The translations under genes and the position numbers were made by a program. Shown here piece after piece: positions 15,092-23,203 of a DNA stretch of 31,603 bases; position 1 is the stretch's first letter, and each line of letters starts with the position of its first letter. This DNA comes from Bacteroidota bacterium (GTDB lineage: Bacteria > Bacteroidota > Bacteroidia > Cytophagales > Cyclobacteriaceae): NCBI GenBank assembly GCA_023417065.1, contig JAEZGH010000103.1:1-31603 (forward strand). The letters run 5' to 3'. The notes beneath the pieces were generated by a model that saw only the letters and a list, made by a program, of their open reading frames with translations, did not search any database and was not told the DNA's origin.

Positions 15092-17002
15092 TTAAGCAAC
15101 CGCACCTTCGGGCTGATCCTCGAGTTCAATAACCTCTTCCGCTTCGCTGTCGATCTTGTCGAGTTCGATGCGCAGGTTGTCGATGATGAACTCCTGTCGG
15201 TCCGGTGTGTTTTTACCCATGTAAAATTCCATCAGTTGGTGCAGGTTCTGGTCGTGAAGAAGTACAGGTTGCAGTCTGATGTCTTCGCCGATGAAAGCTC
15301 CGAACTCCTTTGGAGAGATTTCACCAAGTCCTTTGAATCGGGTGATCTCCACCTTTCCAAGTTTTTTGATCGCGGCCTGTTTTTCTTCCTCACTGTAGCA
15401 GTAGATAGTTTCTTTCTTATTGCGAACGCGGAAGAGGGGTGTTTCCAGGATGAACACGTGGCCTGCCTTCACGAGGTCGGGGAAGAATTGCAGGAAGAAT
15501 GTCATCAGCAGAAGCCGGATGTGCATTCCGTCGACGTCGGCATCTGTAGCGATGATAACCTGGTTATAACGAAGTCCGTCGAGGCCATCTTCAATATTAA
15601 GGGCGTGTTGAAGGAGGTTGAACTCCTCGTTTTCGTACACCACCTTCTTGGTCAGTCCGTAACAGTTCAGCGGTTTTCCGCGGAGACTGAATACCGCCTG
15701 AGTTTCGACGTTCCGCGAAGTGGTGATAGAACCGCTGGCGGAGTCTCCTTCGGTGATGAAGATCTGGGAGTTAGCGCCCTTTTCGCTTTTGTCGTCAAAG
15801 TGGAACCGGCAATCGCGGAGCTTCCGGTTGTGGAGGTTCGCTTTTTTGGCCCGTTCATTGGCGAGTTTCTTGATCCCCGCGATTTCCTTGCGTTCACGTT
15901 CGGATTGGATGATCCGCTTTTCGAGCGCGTCTCTGATTTCAGGGTTTTTGTGCAGGAATATCTCCAGTTCCTTTGCGACGAAGTCACCGACATAGCTTTT
16001 CACGGTCGGGCCTTCGGGAGCCATATTGAGCGAGCCGAGCTTCGTTTTTGTCTGAGATTCAAAGACGGGTTCCTGAATTCTGACGGCGATAGCCCCTACG
16101 ATGGAGGCTCTGATATCGGCTGCATCGTATTCCTTTTTGCAGGCTTCGCGTACGGCACGAACCACGCCTTCGCGGAATGCCGCGAGGTGAGTTCCACCCT
16201 GTGTAGTGTTCTGTCCGTTTACAAAGGAATAGTATTCTTCGCCGTACTGATTTCCGTGGCTGAGGGCAAATTCAATATCTGTTCCTCTTACGTGGATGAT
16301 CGGGTAGCGGAGTTCGTCTGACGAGGTTTTCTGGCGAAGCAAGTCAAGGAGACCGTCTTTCGAGAAGAATTTGCGCCCATTGTAGTTGATGGTAAGCCCG
16401 GCATTGAGGAACGCGTAGTTCCACATCAGGTCATCCAGGTATTCCGGGATGAAGTGATAATGCTTGAACATGGTGTTATCCGGTTCGAATTCCACCAGGG
16501 TTCCATTCTTCTCGGTGGTTTTGCCGGGCTTGGGGTCGTTTACGAGAACACCTTTTTTGAACTCGGCAAGCTTGGTTTGTCCATCGCGGAATGCCTGTAC
16601 CTTGAAGTAGTTGGAAAGGGCATTAACGGCTTTGGTACCGACACCGTTCAGGCCTACCGATTTCTGGAAGGCTCCTGAATCGTACTTCGCGCCGGTGTTG
16701 ATTTTCGACACCACGTCAACGACTTTACCCAGCGGGATGCCACGTCCGTAATCGCGGACGACGACGCGCTGATCAGAGATAGAGATGTCGATGGCCTTGC
16801 CATGGCCCATCATATGTTCGTCGATTGAGTTGTCGACGACCTCTTTTACAAGGACGTAGATACCGTCGTCCTTTGACGAGCCGTCGCCAAGTTTACCGAT
16901 ATACATTCCTGGACGGAGGCGGATGTGTTCGCGCCAGTCCAGCGACCGTATACTGGATTCATCATATTCAATCGAAGCTGCAGATTTTTCTGTTTTCGCC
17001 AT
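15092..17002 (-). CDS. parE: DNA topoisomerase IV subunit B
   Basis: ParE is the ATPase half of topoisomerase IV. The N-terminal GHKL ATPase domain shows EVVDNSIDEHMMGHG (metal-binding Glu-Asn), VVRDYGRGIPLG and GLNGVGTKAVNALS. The TOPRIM domain shows ITEGDSASGSI and IATDADVDGMHIRLLL, which coordinate Mg2+ at the DNA-cleavage site. RFKGLGEISPKEFG and the final MGKNTPDRQEFI complete the family pattern. At 636 aa it lacks the large insert of many GyrB proteins, which agrees with ParE. It lies directly upstream of parC on the same strand, the usual topo IV operon. The ATG at 17002 gives a normal N-terminus. An inverted repeat TGAAC-N6-GTTCA lies 39 nt upstream (17041-17056). Confidence 0.96.
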   Translation of the reverse strand: MAKTEKSAASIEYDESSIRSLDWREHIRLRPGMYIGKLGDGSSKDDGIYVLVKEVVDNSIDEHMMGHGKAIDISISDQRVVVRDYGRGIPLGKVVDVVSKINTGAKYDSGAFQKSVGLNGVGTKAVNALSNYFKVQAFRDGQTKLAEFKKGVLVNDPKPGKTTEKNGTLVEFEPDNTMFKHYHFIPEYLDDLMWNYAFLNAGLTINYNGRKFFSKDGLLDLLRQKTSSDELRYPIIHVRGTDIEFALSHGNQYGEEYYSFVNGQNTTQGGTHLAAFREGVVRAVREACKKEYDAADIRASIVGAIAVRIQEPVFESQTKTKLGSLNMAPEGPTVKSYVGDFVAKELEIFLHKNPEIRDALEKRIIQSERERKEIAGIKKLANERAKKANLHNRKLRDCRFHFDDKSEKGANSQIFITEGDSASGSITTSRNVETQAVFSLRGKPLNCYGLTKKVVYENEEFNLLQHALNIEDGLDGLRYNQVIIATDADVDGMHIRLLLMTFFLQFFPDLVKAGHVFILETPLFRVRNKKETIYCYSEEEKQAAIKKLGKVEITRFKGLGEISPKEFGAFIGEDIRLQPVLLHDQNLHQLMEFYMGKNTPDRQEFIIDNLRIELDKIDSEAEEVIELEDQPEGAVA

Positions 17003-17189
17003 ACGCTAGTTTGATTTGTTGCGGAGTTAGGCTTAAAAAATGAACTCAAACGTTCAAAAAATGCCGACTAATCACGAATAAAGTGATTTTTGCATTGACT
17101 TCAACTCAGGCTCTTTGCTTCGGAGTTCCAGAATTGGCTTAACTCAAATAATGCAACAGGTTAATGATCAATTCATTCGACGACCCTAA

Positions 17190-17630
17190 CTAAACGGTCG
17201 GTTTAGATAAAAATTTTCGAATTACGACCCGGAAAGGCCAGAATAGTCCCCATGCAGCGATCAGAATAACGCTTGCAGAAATAAATGGACCGACCCGTTC
17301 GAAGTCGAATCGCTCGGTGGCGTTGTAAGCACTTACAAAAAACAGGGTTACGACAAAGAAGATATTTATCGTTACGATCAAACCGTGAAACCAGGCGCGC
17401 ATACCCTCGTCATGTTTATTCAGGGTTTTCGTTACGTAGACGAGCGCGTTAGTCAGGGTAATGATGGCCAGTGCCAGATAGAAGAATGCTTCCCGCGAAA
17501 GCGAAACGACCTGCAGTCCCTGCTGGAACAGCGATACGTCTTCGGGAAGGGATGCATAAACCGTGAGGAGCGCGGCTAATGCACCGAGTGATGAAACAAA
17601 CCACACACCGCGCAGAATCTTTAGTACCAT
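17190..17630 (-). CDS. Small four-helix membrane protein of unknown function
   Basis: No family was recognised with confidence. The 146-aa protein has about four hydrophobic segments (near residues 8-26, 48-66, 82-103 and 112-130), a basic cytoplasmic end (RVVIRKFLSKPTV) and a short charged loop containing NKHDEGMRAWFHG. Composition and codon use look like the neighbours. It is encoded upstream of parE on the same strand, 187 nt away, so the two are probably separate transcripts. It is divergent from the sterol-desaturase gene. TACCTTTG on the minus strand (complement of 17647-17654) fits a -7 element 17 nt before the start, but no good -33 box was found. Confidence 0.72.
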   Translation of the reverse strand: MVLKILRGVWFVSSLGALAALLTVYASLPEDVSLFQQGLQVVSLSREAFFYLALAIITLTNALVYVTKTLNKHDEGMRAWFHGLIVTINIFFVVTLFFVSAYNATERFDFERVGPFISASVILIAAWGLFWPFRVVIRKFLSKPTV

Positions 17631-17775
17631 GTTTCAGATTTTCGGGCAAAGGTAATCGAAAATACCACTTTGGCCCGGCAGAATTCAAATATTCTGACCC
17701 GCACCGGCCCCACCCCGCCTTTTGCCAATGCACGGGAAGTCGTACCTTGTAGAACGTCACCTGATGAGCTGAGCA

Positions 17776-19023
17776 ATGGACCTGAATCCCATCGTTTTAT
17801 CAATTCCCGTTTTCTTTATCCTGATCGGAGTCGAGCTTCTGATCGAGAGGTTGACCCATCAGAAACTTTATCGCCTGCAGGATGCCATCGCCAACCTGAG
17901 CTGCGGAATCACCTCCCAGCTGTCGGGATTATTCCTGAAAATCTTTGCGATTGGGATCTACCAGTTCCTGTTTGAAAACTACGCCCTCTTTTCTCCCGAC
18001 CGCTCGCAATGGTGGTATTGGGTCGCGCTGATACTGCTCGTCGACCTGGCTTACTACTGGGCACATCGCATGAGTCATGAGGTGAACCTCTTCTGGGGTG
18101 GCCACGTCGTTCACCACCAAAGTGAAGAGTATAATCTCAGCGTTGCACTCCGGCAGAGTTCGCTTCAGGTGATCTGGACCTTCGGCTTCAGCCTCCCGAT
18201 TGCTTTCCTCGGGTTCAAAACATTAGATTTTGCGCTTATTTCAGCCCTGAATACACTGTATCAGTTTTGGATCCATACTGAGGCCATCGGCAAGCTCCCG
18301 CGGTGGATAGAGTTTATTTTCAACACTCCGTCTCATCATCGGGTGCACCACGGGCGCGATCCGAAGTACATCGACAAGAATCACGCGGGGTCGCTGATCA
18401 TCTGGGACCGCGTGTTCGGGACCTTCCAGGAGGAGGAAGAAAAGCCAACGTATGGCGTCACGACCCCCTTGAACAGCTGGAATCCGGTGTATGCGAACTT
18501 CAGCCATTACCTGGCCATGCAGAAAGATCTGGCGAGGATCCCGACGTGGGGCGACAGATTCCGCTACCTTTTCAAGAAGCCCGGGTGGCTACCCGATTAC
18601 CTGGGGGGATATCGGCCCGCACCTGAGATCGATAAGGCCAGTTACCGGAAGTATGACCCGCCCTCCACCCTGTTGCTGAATACCTACGTTCTTTTCCAGT
18701 ATGCCATCTGTCTGGTTGGCACCGCCGTTTTTCTATTCTCCGCGGATGGTCTGCCACTAAAGGTGCAGATTTTCGTGGCCATCCTGATTTCTGTGATGGT
18801 CGTGAACTGTGGCGTGCTGTTTGAACAACGTCAATGGGTAAAATGGTCGGAATGGGTGCGCATCTTTTTGTATACGCTAATGCTTTCCTTTTTTACCTTG
18901 CGACTTGATTGGCCCGAGTACTACCATGTCGTTTCACTCCTGTATTGTTTCATTTCTTCGTGGTGGTTCTACCACGTACAAAAAAAATATGCGCATCTTC
19001 AAATGGCATCACCTGCTGGTTAG
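17776..19023 (+). CDS. Sterol desaturase / fatty acid hydroxylase family membrane enzyme
   Basis: This 415-aa integral membrane protein belongs to the di-iron fatty acid hydroxylase superfamily. The histidine boxes are HRMSH (about residue 96), HVVHH (about 109-113) and HHRVHH (about 186-191), together with the following DKNHAGSLIIWDRVFGTF. These bind two irons that activate O2 for hydroxylation or desaturation of a lipid. Length and layout resemble the alkylglycerol monooxygenase-like branch of Bacteroidota; the true substrate is unknown. Extra hydrophobic segments occupy residues 300-400. TTTG at 17721-17724 and TACCTTGT at 17743-17750 (18-nt spacing) are an imperfect promoter. The last 35 nt overlap the next gene. 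Confidence 0.9.
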   Translation: MDLNPIVLSIPVFFILIGVELLIERLTHQKLYRLQDAIANLSCGITSQLSGLFLKIFAIGIYQFLFENYALFSPDRSQWWYWVALILLVDLAYYWAHRMSHEVNLFWGGHVVHHQSEEYNLSVALRQSSLQVIWTFGFSLPIAFLGFKTLDFALISALNTLYQFWIHTEAIGKLPRWIEFIFNTPSHHRVHHGRDPKYIDKNHAGSLIIWDRVFGTFQEEEEKPTYGVTTPLNSWNPVYANFSHYLAMQKDLARIPTWGDRFRYLFKKPGWLPDYLGGYRPAPEIDKASYRKYDPPSTLLLNTYVLFQYAICLVGTAVFLFSADGLPLKVQIFVAILISVMVVNCGVLFEQRQWVKWSEWVRIFLYTLMLSFFTLRLDWPEYYHVVSLLYCFISSWWFYHVQKKYAHLQMASPAG

Positions 19024-19360
19024 CGTGGTTTTGCTCGTATCCTGCAGTCCTGATAAGATATCTCTGGACCACTTCGACGCTCAAGCCTGGCGAAACGACC
19101 TGAAAGGCTGTAACGGCGCCCGAACTCCGTTAGCCGAGGTAATCCTTGCGCAGAAAGACAAACTTCTGGGATTGAATGAGATAGAGGTCGTCAACGCACT
19201 CGGGAAACCGGATCAGCAGGAGATTTACAAAAGACACGAGAAGTTCTACTATTACTTTGTGGATCCTTCGGCGGACTGTGATGAGCCGCGCACGCCGGCC
19301 CGACGTCTCTCAATTCGGTTCAATGCTGTTGGCCTTTCAAAAGAGATCGTTGTGGAGTAG
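18989..19360 (+). CDS. Small lipoprotein of unknown function
   Basis: The 123-aa product has a lipoprotein signal (HHLLVSVVLLVSC, lipidated Cys19) and a compact mature part. The segment LLGLNEIEVVNALGKPDQQEIYKRHEKFYYYF resembles the BamE/SmpA fold (an L-x-x-h-E-V-x-x-x-LG-x-P-D turn then beta-strands), but this is by eye. The frame opens at 18905 inside the upstream gene; I chose ATG 18989 because it begins the signal peptide. The overlap of 35 nt with the sterol-desaturase gene in another frame indicates coupled expression. Two cysteines in the mature part (CNGARTP, DCDEP) could form a disulfide. Confidence 0.72.
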   Translation: MRIFKWHHLLVSVVLLVSCSPDKISLDHFDAQAWRNDLKGCNGARTPLAEVILAQKDKLLGLNEIEVVNALGKPDQQEIYKRHEKFYYYFVDPSADCDEPRTPARRLSIRFNAVGLSKEIVVE

Positions 19361-19474
19361 CAGGTCTTGCCTGCCGGCATTTTCGGAACGCTACGTCGTA
19401 CTAAAATGACAAGGGTCAAAGGTTCGCGATGTTTCCATCGGCCTTCGACCCTTAATTCAGTATCCTATTCTAAT

Positions 19475-21613
19475 CTACTTGAGATCCAGTGAGATGCCTC
19501 CGCCGAGGAGCGCACCAAGGTGATCACCACCGAGGAATTGTGGCTTCTCACGTTCAAGCAGGTTGCGTCCGTTCAGGTAGACATTAAGTGCCCGGGTTAC
19601 GGCGTAGCTGATTTTCGCATTCACGAGAACCGTAGAACCACCATCCACTTCAACACCACCCTCAGTGTACCATGTCTGATTGCTCATCAGGTAGCTATTG
19701 AGGTTCACGTTCAGTTTGTCGTGTGGCTTATAATTGATATAGAAACCACCGTATGCTGCAGGCGTATAGGCATGGCGGCTGTTGCTGTATGTCACGGCAG
19801 GGAATCCCATTCCAGGCTGATTTGTACTCAGCTGAGGGTCGAAATCGGAGCTTGGAAGATCTTCAGTGCGTGTGGTTTGTAACGTAATGAAGGGTTTGAT
19901 CTGCCAATCTGTACTGGGAACAAAGTTAAACCCAATGGTTGCACCGTATTGTGTTGCAGTAGTCGGAACGTTGCCGAACTCTACAAGGAAGTCGGAACTC
20001 AGCGACGGCGGATATTCCGTGAAGCCGCGGATGATCGTGGTCGTTAGGTTGCTGATTTCCTGGCGGAACACATCGACGTCAATGTGGAAGTTGGACGTGA
20101 GGCGCCCGCGGTAACCGAGTTCCACCATCTTCACCGTGAGGAGATCAAGGGATTCGTTACCAATCTGAACCTGATCTACGTACGCGCCCCCACCCAGGTG
20201 GAATGAGTTCGGCGAAATGAGGTTTAGTTTATTATATCCAACAAAGGCGCCACTGTTCGATTGTGTGACGGCCATCCTGATGAGGTTGTTGTCGTTAATC
20301 TTATAGGTAGAAGCCAGCTCATATGCGAGGTAAAGATCATCCGGCGCTGAGAACCTGTCTGCGCGCAGGGCTGCGATCACGCGCCACTTGTCGCTCACGT
20401 TGATATCTGACCGGATGAAACCGGATACAGTGGATATCGCCTGGCGTGTACCGTTGAGAAATCCTGCTCCGGCTTCGAAGCGGTAATCCTCGTCACTGAA
20501 TACAGCATTTTGGAAATTGATACCGGGAACGACACTGACCTTCTTTCCAATCCTGATGGTGTATTCAGCATTGATGTCCGTCACGTTGAAGTCGTACGAA
20601 GAGGGAATGGCACCCATCTGAATGTTGTCGCTGCCGTTGATGTATGACGTTCTTACGTTGAAGTCCCCTACCCGCGCAGCGAGGTTTGCATAAATAGAAT
20701 TTGAACTTGTGGTATTGAGGGTTGTTCCGAAGCTGCTCAGCAGGTTCCGAAGTGTAGTGTTTTCCTGGAGACCGACTGAAAAGTCAATTTGTGTGCGATC
20801 CGCAGGGTTGTAACCGAGATATATATTCGCGCCAGTCTTCTTCATCGCCTGGCTCTCGTCAGGGAATTTGCTGGCAAAATTATCAATGAACGCTGGTCCT
20901 GACGTGTACTCGCCAGTGGCAGTCTGATAGAAGCGTTCGTCAAACCTTGAGCGATCCTGGTGGTTAAACGAAACCGCGGCATTCAGCTTTTGCGAGATCT
21001 TCTTTCCAACGTACGCGTTGGCGACCAGACTTTGAGGTGATGCGACCTCAACGTTTGCTGTAACCTGTGCCTTGTCTGACTGGACACGTCGAGTGATAAT
21101 ATTGACGACACCCGTTACAGCGTTTGGTCCGAAAAGCGGTGCTGAAGGTCCGCGCACGATTTCTATCCGTTCTACGTCGGCGATGTCAACAGGAAGTGCT
21201 TCCCAGAATGTACCGCCGAGGTTGTAGTTAAATGCGGGGCGGCTATCGATCATCACCAGGGTGAACAGGTTGTTCTTGGTAAATCCGACACTGCTGCGCA
21301 GGATGTTGTCGAGACCGCGGATGTGAATATCATACACGCCATTGGATTGTTCTCTTACGATCAGGCCGGGAACGAGTCTGAGTGCTTCCATGATCGTTGA
21401 AGCACCTGATTTTTCGATCTCACTTCGCGTCAGCGTATAGCTTGACAACGGGGCATCGAACGTGGTTTCCTGCTTTTTGCTCGCGGAGTGAATAGGGATG
21501 TTCATCAACTCCTCGAGCGAAAGCTCGTACATGTCAGCCGTTGTTGAATTTGCTTCCTGAGCGACGGCGACCGATGACACTCCAAGAAGGATACTTACCA
21601 AGATGGTTCTCAT
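19475..21613 (-). CDS. TonB-dependent outer-membrane receptor
   Basis: The 712-aa protein has a signal peptide (TILVSILLGVSSVAVAQ) and a plug domain at about residues 50-175 (ETTFDAPLSSYTLTRSEIEKSG, then LRLVPGLIVRE, IHIRGLDN, and VERIEIVRGPSAPLFGPNAVTGVVNIITRR). The rest is a beta-barrel that ends with the strand LLGGGISLDLK. The family uses TonB/ExbBD energy to import a substrate too large for porins. No SusD-like partner or siderophore, cobalamin or sugar gene is adjacent, so the substrate is unknown. Length is in the short range typical of siderophore or cobalamin-type receptors rather than SusC proteins (about 1000 aa). The ~200 nt before the ATG contain several inverted repeats. Confidence 0.94.
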   Translation of the reverse strand: MRTILVSILLGVSSVAVAQEANSTTADMYELSLEELMNIPIHSASKKQETTFDAPLSSYTLTRSEIEKSGASTIMEALRLVPGLIVREQSNGVYDIHIRGLDNILRSSVGFTKNNLFTLVMIDSRPAFNYNLGGTFWEALPVDIADVERIEIVRGPSAPLFGPNAVTGVVNIITRRVQSDKAQVTANVEVASPQSLVANAYVGKKISQKLNAAVSFNHQDRSRFDERFYQTATGEYTSGPAFIDNFASKFPDESQAMKKTGANIYLGYNPADRTQIDFSVGLQENTTLRNLLSSFGTTLNTTSSNSIYANLAARVGDFNVRTSYINGSDNIQMGAIPSSYDFNVTDINAEYTIRIGKKVSVVPGINFQNAVFSDEDYRFEAGAGFLNGTRQAISTVSGFIRSDINVSDKWRVIAALRADRFSAPDDLYLAYELASTYKINDNNLIRMAVTQSNSGAFVGYNKLNLISPNSFHLGGGAYVDQVQIGNESLDLLTVKMVELGYRGRLTSNFHIDVDVFRQEISNLTTTIIRGFTEYPPSLSSDFLVEFGNVPTTATQYGATIGFNFVPSTDWQIKPFITLQTTRTEDLPSSDFDPQLSTNQPGMGFPAVTYSNSRHAYTPAAYGGFYINYKPHDKLNVNLNSYLMSNQTWYTEGGVEVDGGSTVLVNAKISYAVTRALNVYLNGRNLLEREKPQFLGGDHLGALLGGGISLDLK

Positions 21614-21717
21614 AAAAAATAACGTTAGTTTGAGACGTGCTCCTGCCAGGAGGGATGGGTAGTGGCTGTTCAGAAGTCAGTCAAATAAATAACAACGCAA
21701 GATTAGCGAGGGTCAAT

Positions 21718-21814
21718 CACAGAATATTAACATACTCAGATCATTACATGCGTCCAACAGGTGGGCGTCGTTATTGTTGGATGTTTCGACATCCGTCGTT
21801 AATAATATTCTGTG
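21718..21814 (-). repeat. Nested inverted repeats in the receptor leader
   Basis: The outer arms are 21718-21731 and 21798-21814, complementary apart from a 3-nt insertion. Inside them TCCAACA (21753-21759) pairs with TGTTGGA (21775-21781), and GGATGT (21779-21784) pairs with ACATCC (21789-21794) around a TTCG loop. The last two stems overlap by three bases, so they would be alternative folds. No match to the cobalamin riboswitch core was found. Confidence 0.45.
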
Positions 21815-22091
21815 AATCCCGCGGGAGTCGAGGAAAACATTCCAGAAGTTATTATATTTAAAGAATTTTATTCCGCCATTTCTCTGTTAAGGGATGGAAT
21901 AGCATGCTGAATAACCTGGTAGGACCCAAAAGTTCGGTATCACTTTTTGGTATTGCCCGGAAATCATACACCGGATTATTCGGGTAATGTTGTTCGGTGG
22001 CTTCACGTGATTATGCGGTGAGGCTGAGGTCAGGTATCGTTTACGAAGACGTCATTTACACACCGGCAGGCGTCGCATGATGCATTCGTCG

Positions 22092-22106
22092 CAGGTCTAA
22101 GACCTG
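22092..22106. promoter_or_regulatory. 15-nt palindrome upstream of the ArsC-like gene
   Basis: CAGGTCTAAGACCTG is a perfect inverted repeat of 7-bp arms around one central base. It ends 51 nt before the ATG at 22158. The spacing suits an operator. No known regulator with this site is recognised. Confidence 0.4.
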
Positions 22107-22157
22107 AAGCATTGAAATCACAACTAATCAGGATTTGAACGAAAACTTAGCAGCACT

Positions 22158-22568
22158 ATGCAATTTCACCAAAACGAGTTATTCCTACTGTACAACCCGG
22201 AAACCAGCAAAGGGAAGCAAACCAAAGCGCTGGCAAAGTCGATCTGCAACCATATTAATGAAGTCAATGTGCTGTGTGAGCGGCTTGGCCCGACATACTG
22301 GAAAGAAGTTGTCAATATGCTGGGGCTGACGCCGAAGGAACTACTCGACCGGTCTCATCCAGACTATCAGCGCATGGTTGCGGGAAGAAACATTACGATG
22401 ACTGGATGGCTTGACGTACTTATGCACAACCCACACCTCCTTGCCGCCCCCGTGGCGATCTACAATGGCAAGGCGGTTTTATGCAATACTCCTACTGACC
22501 TCTTCAAGGTCGGCAGACCTGTAGAACGCACGCTTTCGAAAGTGCTGCCGCATCTGAGGCAGCACTGA
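22158..22568 (+). CDS. ArsC/Spx-fold protein lacking the catalytic cysteine
   Basis: The 136-aa protein follows the thioredoxin-like fold of arsenate reductase/Spx/YffB proteins: LLYNPETSKGKQTKALA at the N-terminus, a helical middle (WKEVVNMLGLTPKELLDRSHPDY), and LLAAPVAIYNGKAVLCNTPTDLF near the end. In active ArsC the first motif is YHNPRCSKSR. Here Cys is replaced by Thr14 (NPETSKG) and the late Arg-Pro is replaced by Ala-Pro, so arsenate reduction by the usual mechanism is unlikely. Cysteines remain at about 29, 39 and 108. A role as a binding or regulatory protein is inferred. It is a lone gene with a 15-nt palindrome upstream. Confidence 0.75.
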   Translation: MQFHQNELFLLYNPETSKGKQTKALAKSICNHINEVNVLCERLGPTYWKEVVNMLGLTPKELLDRSHPDYQRMVAGRNITMTGWLDVLMHNPHLLAAPVAIYNGKAVLCNTPTDLFKVGRPVERTLSKVLPHLRQH

Positions 22569-23203
22569 ATTTCTGACTTTTGATTTCTGATCAGGGCGGT
22601 GCCGAAGGACGGTGAGGACACGAGTGACTATTGAACTGCAGCATTACGAGGAGTGCTCAGGTGAACGCACTCGTCCCGGCGGGACAGGTCCATACGGGCA
22701 CTGTCACCTTAATTTCGATTTCTGATAATAGAACGGTTTGCGGTATTAATAATATGCACCTGGGGGTTGCTGCAGGCGGATCGAGTACGGCGGGAACCTT
22801 TGCCGCCACGCGCCGGCCCCCTCAGCTCAGGATTCGGTTAATTGAACAATCCATTACTACTCGCACTCAGCCTCGCTCTCAAACTCAGACTCACGCTGCC
22901 GTATTCGAAGACGTGCTCACCGAAGTAAACAGTAGATGACATTAATATCGGAAACCGAATTACCCCCTTTCCAAAGCAGTTCATTAAACGTTGAGACTTG
23001 TGCCTTCGAGCGCAGCAGTTTGAGTTTGAGCTTGAACAGGGAATATACCGGTAACAGAGAACCGGCAGCGGGTAACAAAAGCGGCAAACGTCACGGTTAC
23101 CACAAAGCGTGAGCCTTGATTTCCTGAAACCTGAACTCGACCTTCGGTCGAAATCAGAAATCTGGAAATAGCGATTATCTTTGTCCGTTAACCTGAACGA
23201 ACA
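22569..23203. other. Gene-free region before the 3-hydroxyacyl-CoA dehydrogenase gene
   Basis: This 635-nt gap has one frame of 102 codons (22631-22939) whose composition is unlike a real protein. It carries a distant inverted repeat (22878-22891 with 23017-23030, 13 of 14 matching), short repeats such as TTTGAGTTTGAG, and three copies of GATTTCTGA or its complement (near 22582, 22717 and 23154). A 6-bp hairpin lies at 23137-23151. TATCTTTG at 23176-23183 is a likely -7 element for the next gene. Confidence 0.5.

Larger units (their letters stand above)
21614..22157. other. Divergent region with the structured leader of the TonB-dependent receptor
   Basis: This 544-nt gap separates the minus-strand receptor and the plus-strand ArsC-like gene. 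It holds a 6-bp hairpin of 13 nt (21640-21652), a 6-bp stem closed by a TTCG loop (21779-21794), and distal arms 21718-21731 with 21798-21814. An imperfect hairpin lies at 21926-21950 and a 15-nt palindrome at 22092-22106. No open frame of good composition was seen; a 74-codon frame at 21637-21861 looks spurious. Confidence 0.55.

Noticed and set aside
21614..21814. Cobalamin riboswitch upstream of the TonB-dependent receptor.
   Set aside because: A GCCACT word and a CTCCTGGCAGGAG hairpin recall parts of it, but the conserved B12 box and core order are missing.
21637..21861. A 74-codon plus-strand open frame opposite the receptor leader.
   Set aside because: It covers the inverted repeats of the leader and has no protein-like features.
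22631..22939. A 102-codon plus-strand open frame before the 3-hydroxyacyl-CoA dehydrogenase gene.
   Set aside because: The translation is rich in T, R, Q and S without secondary-structure pattern, signal or motif, and it overlaps repeat-rich spacer.
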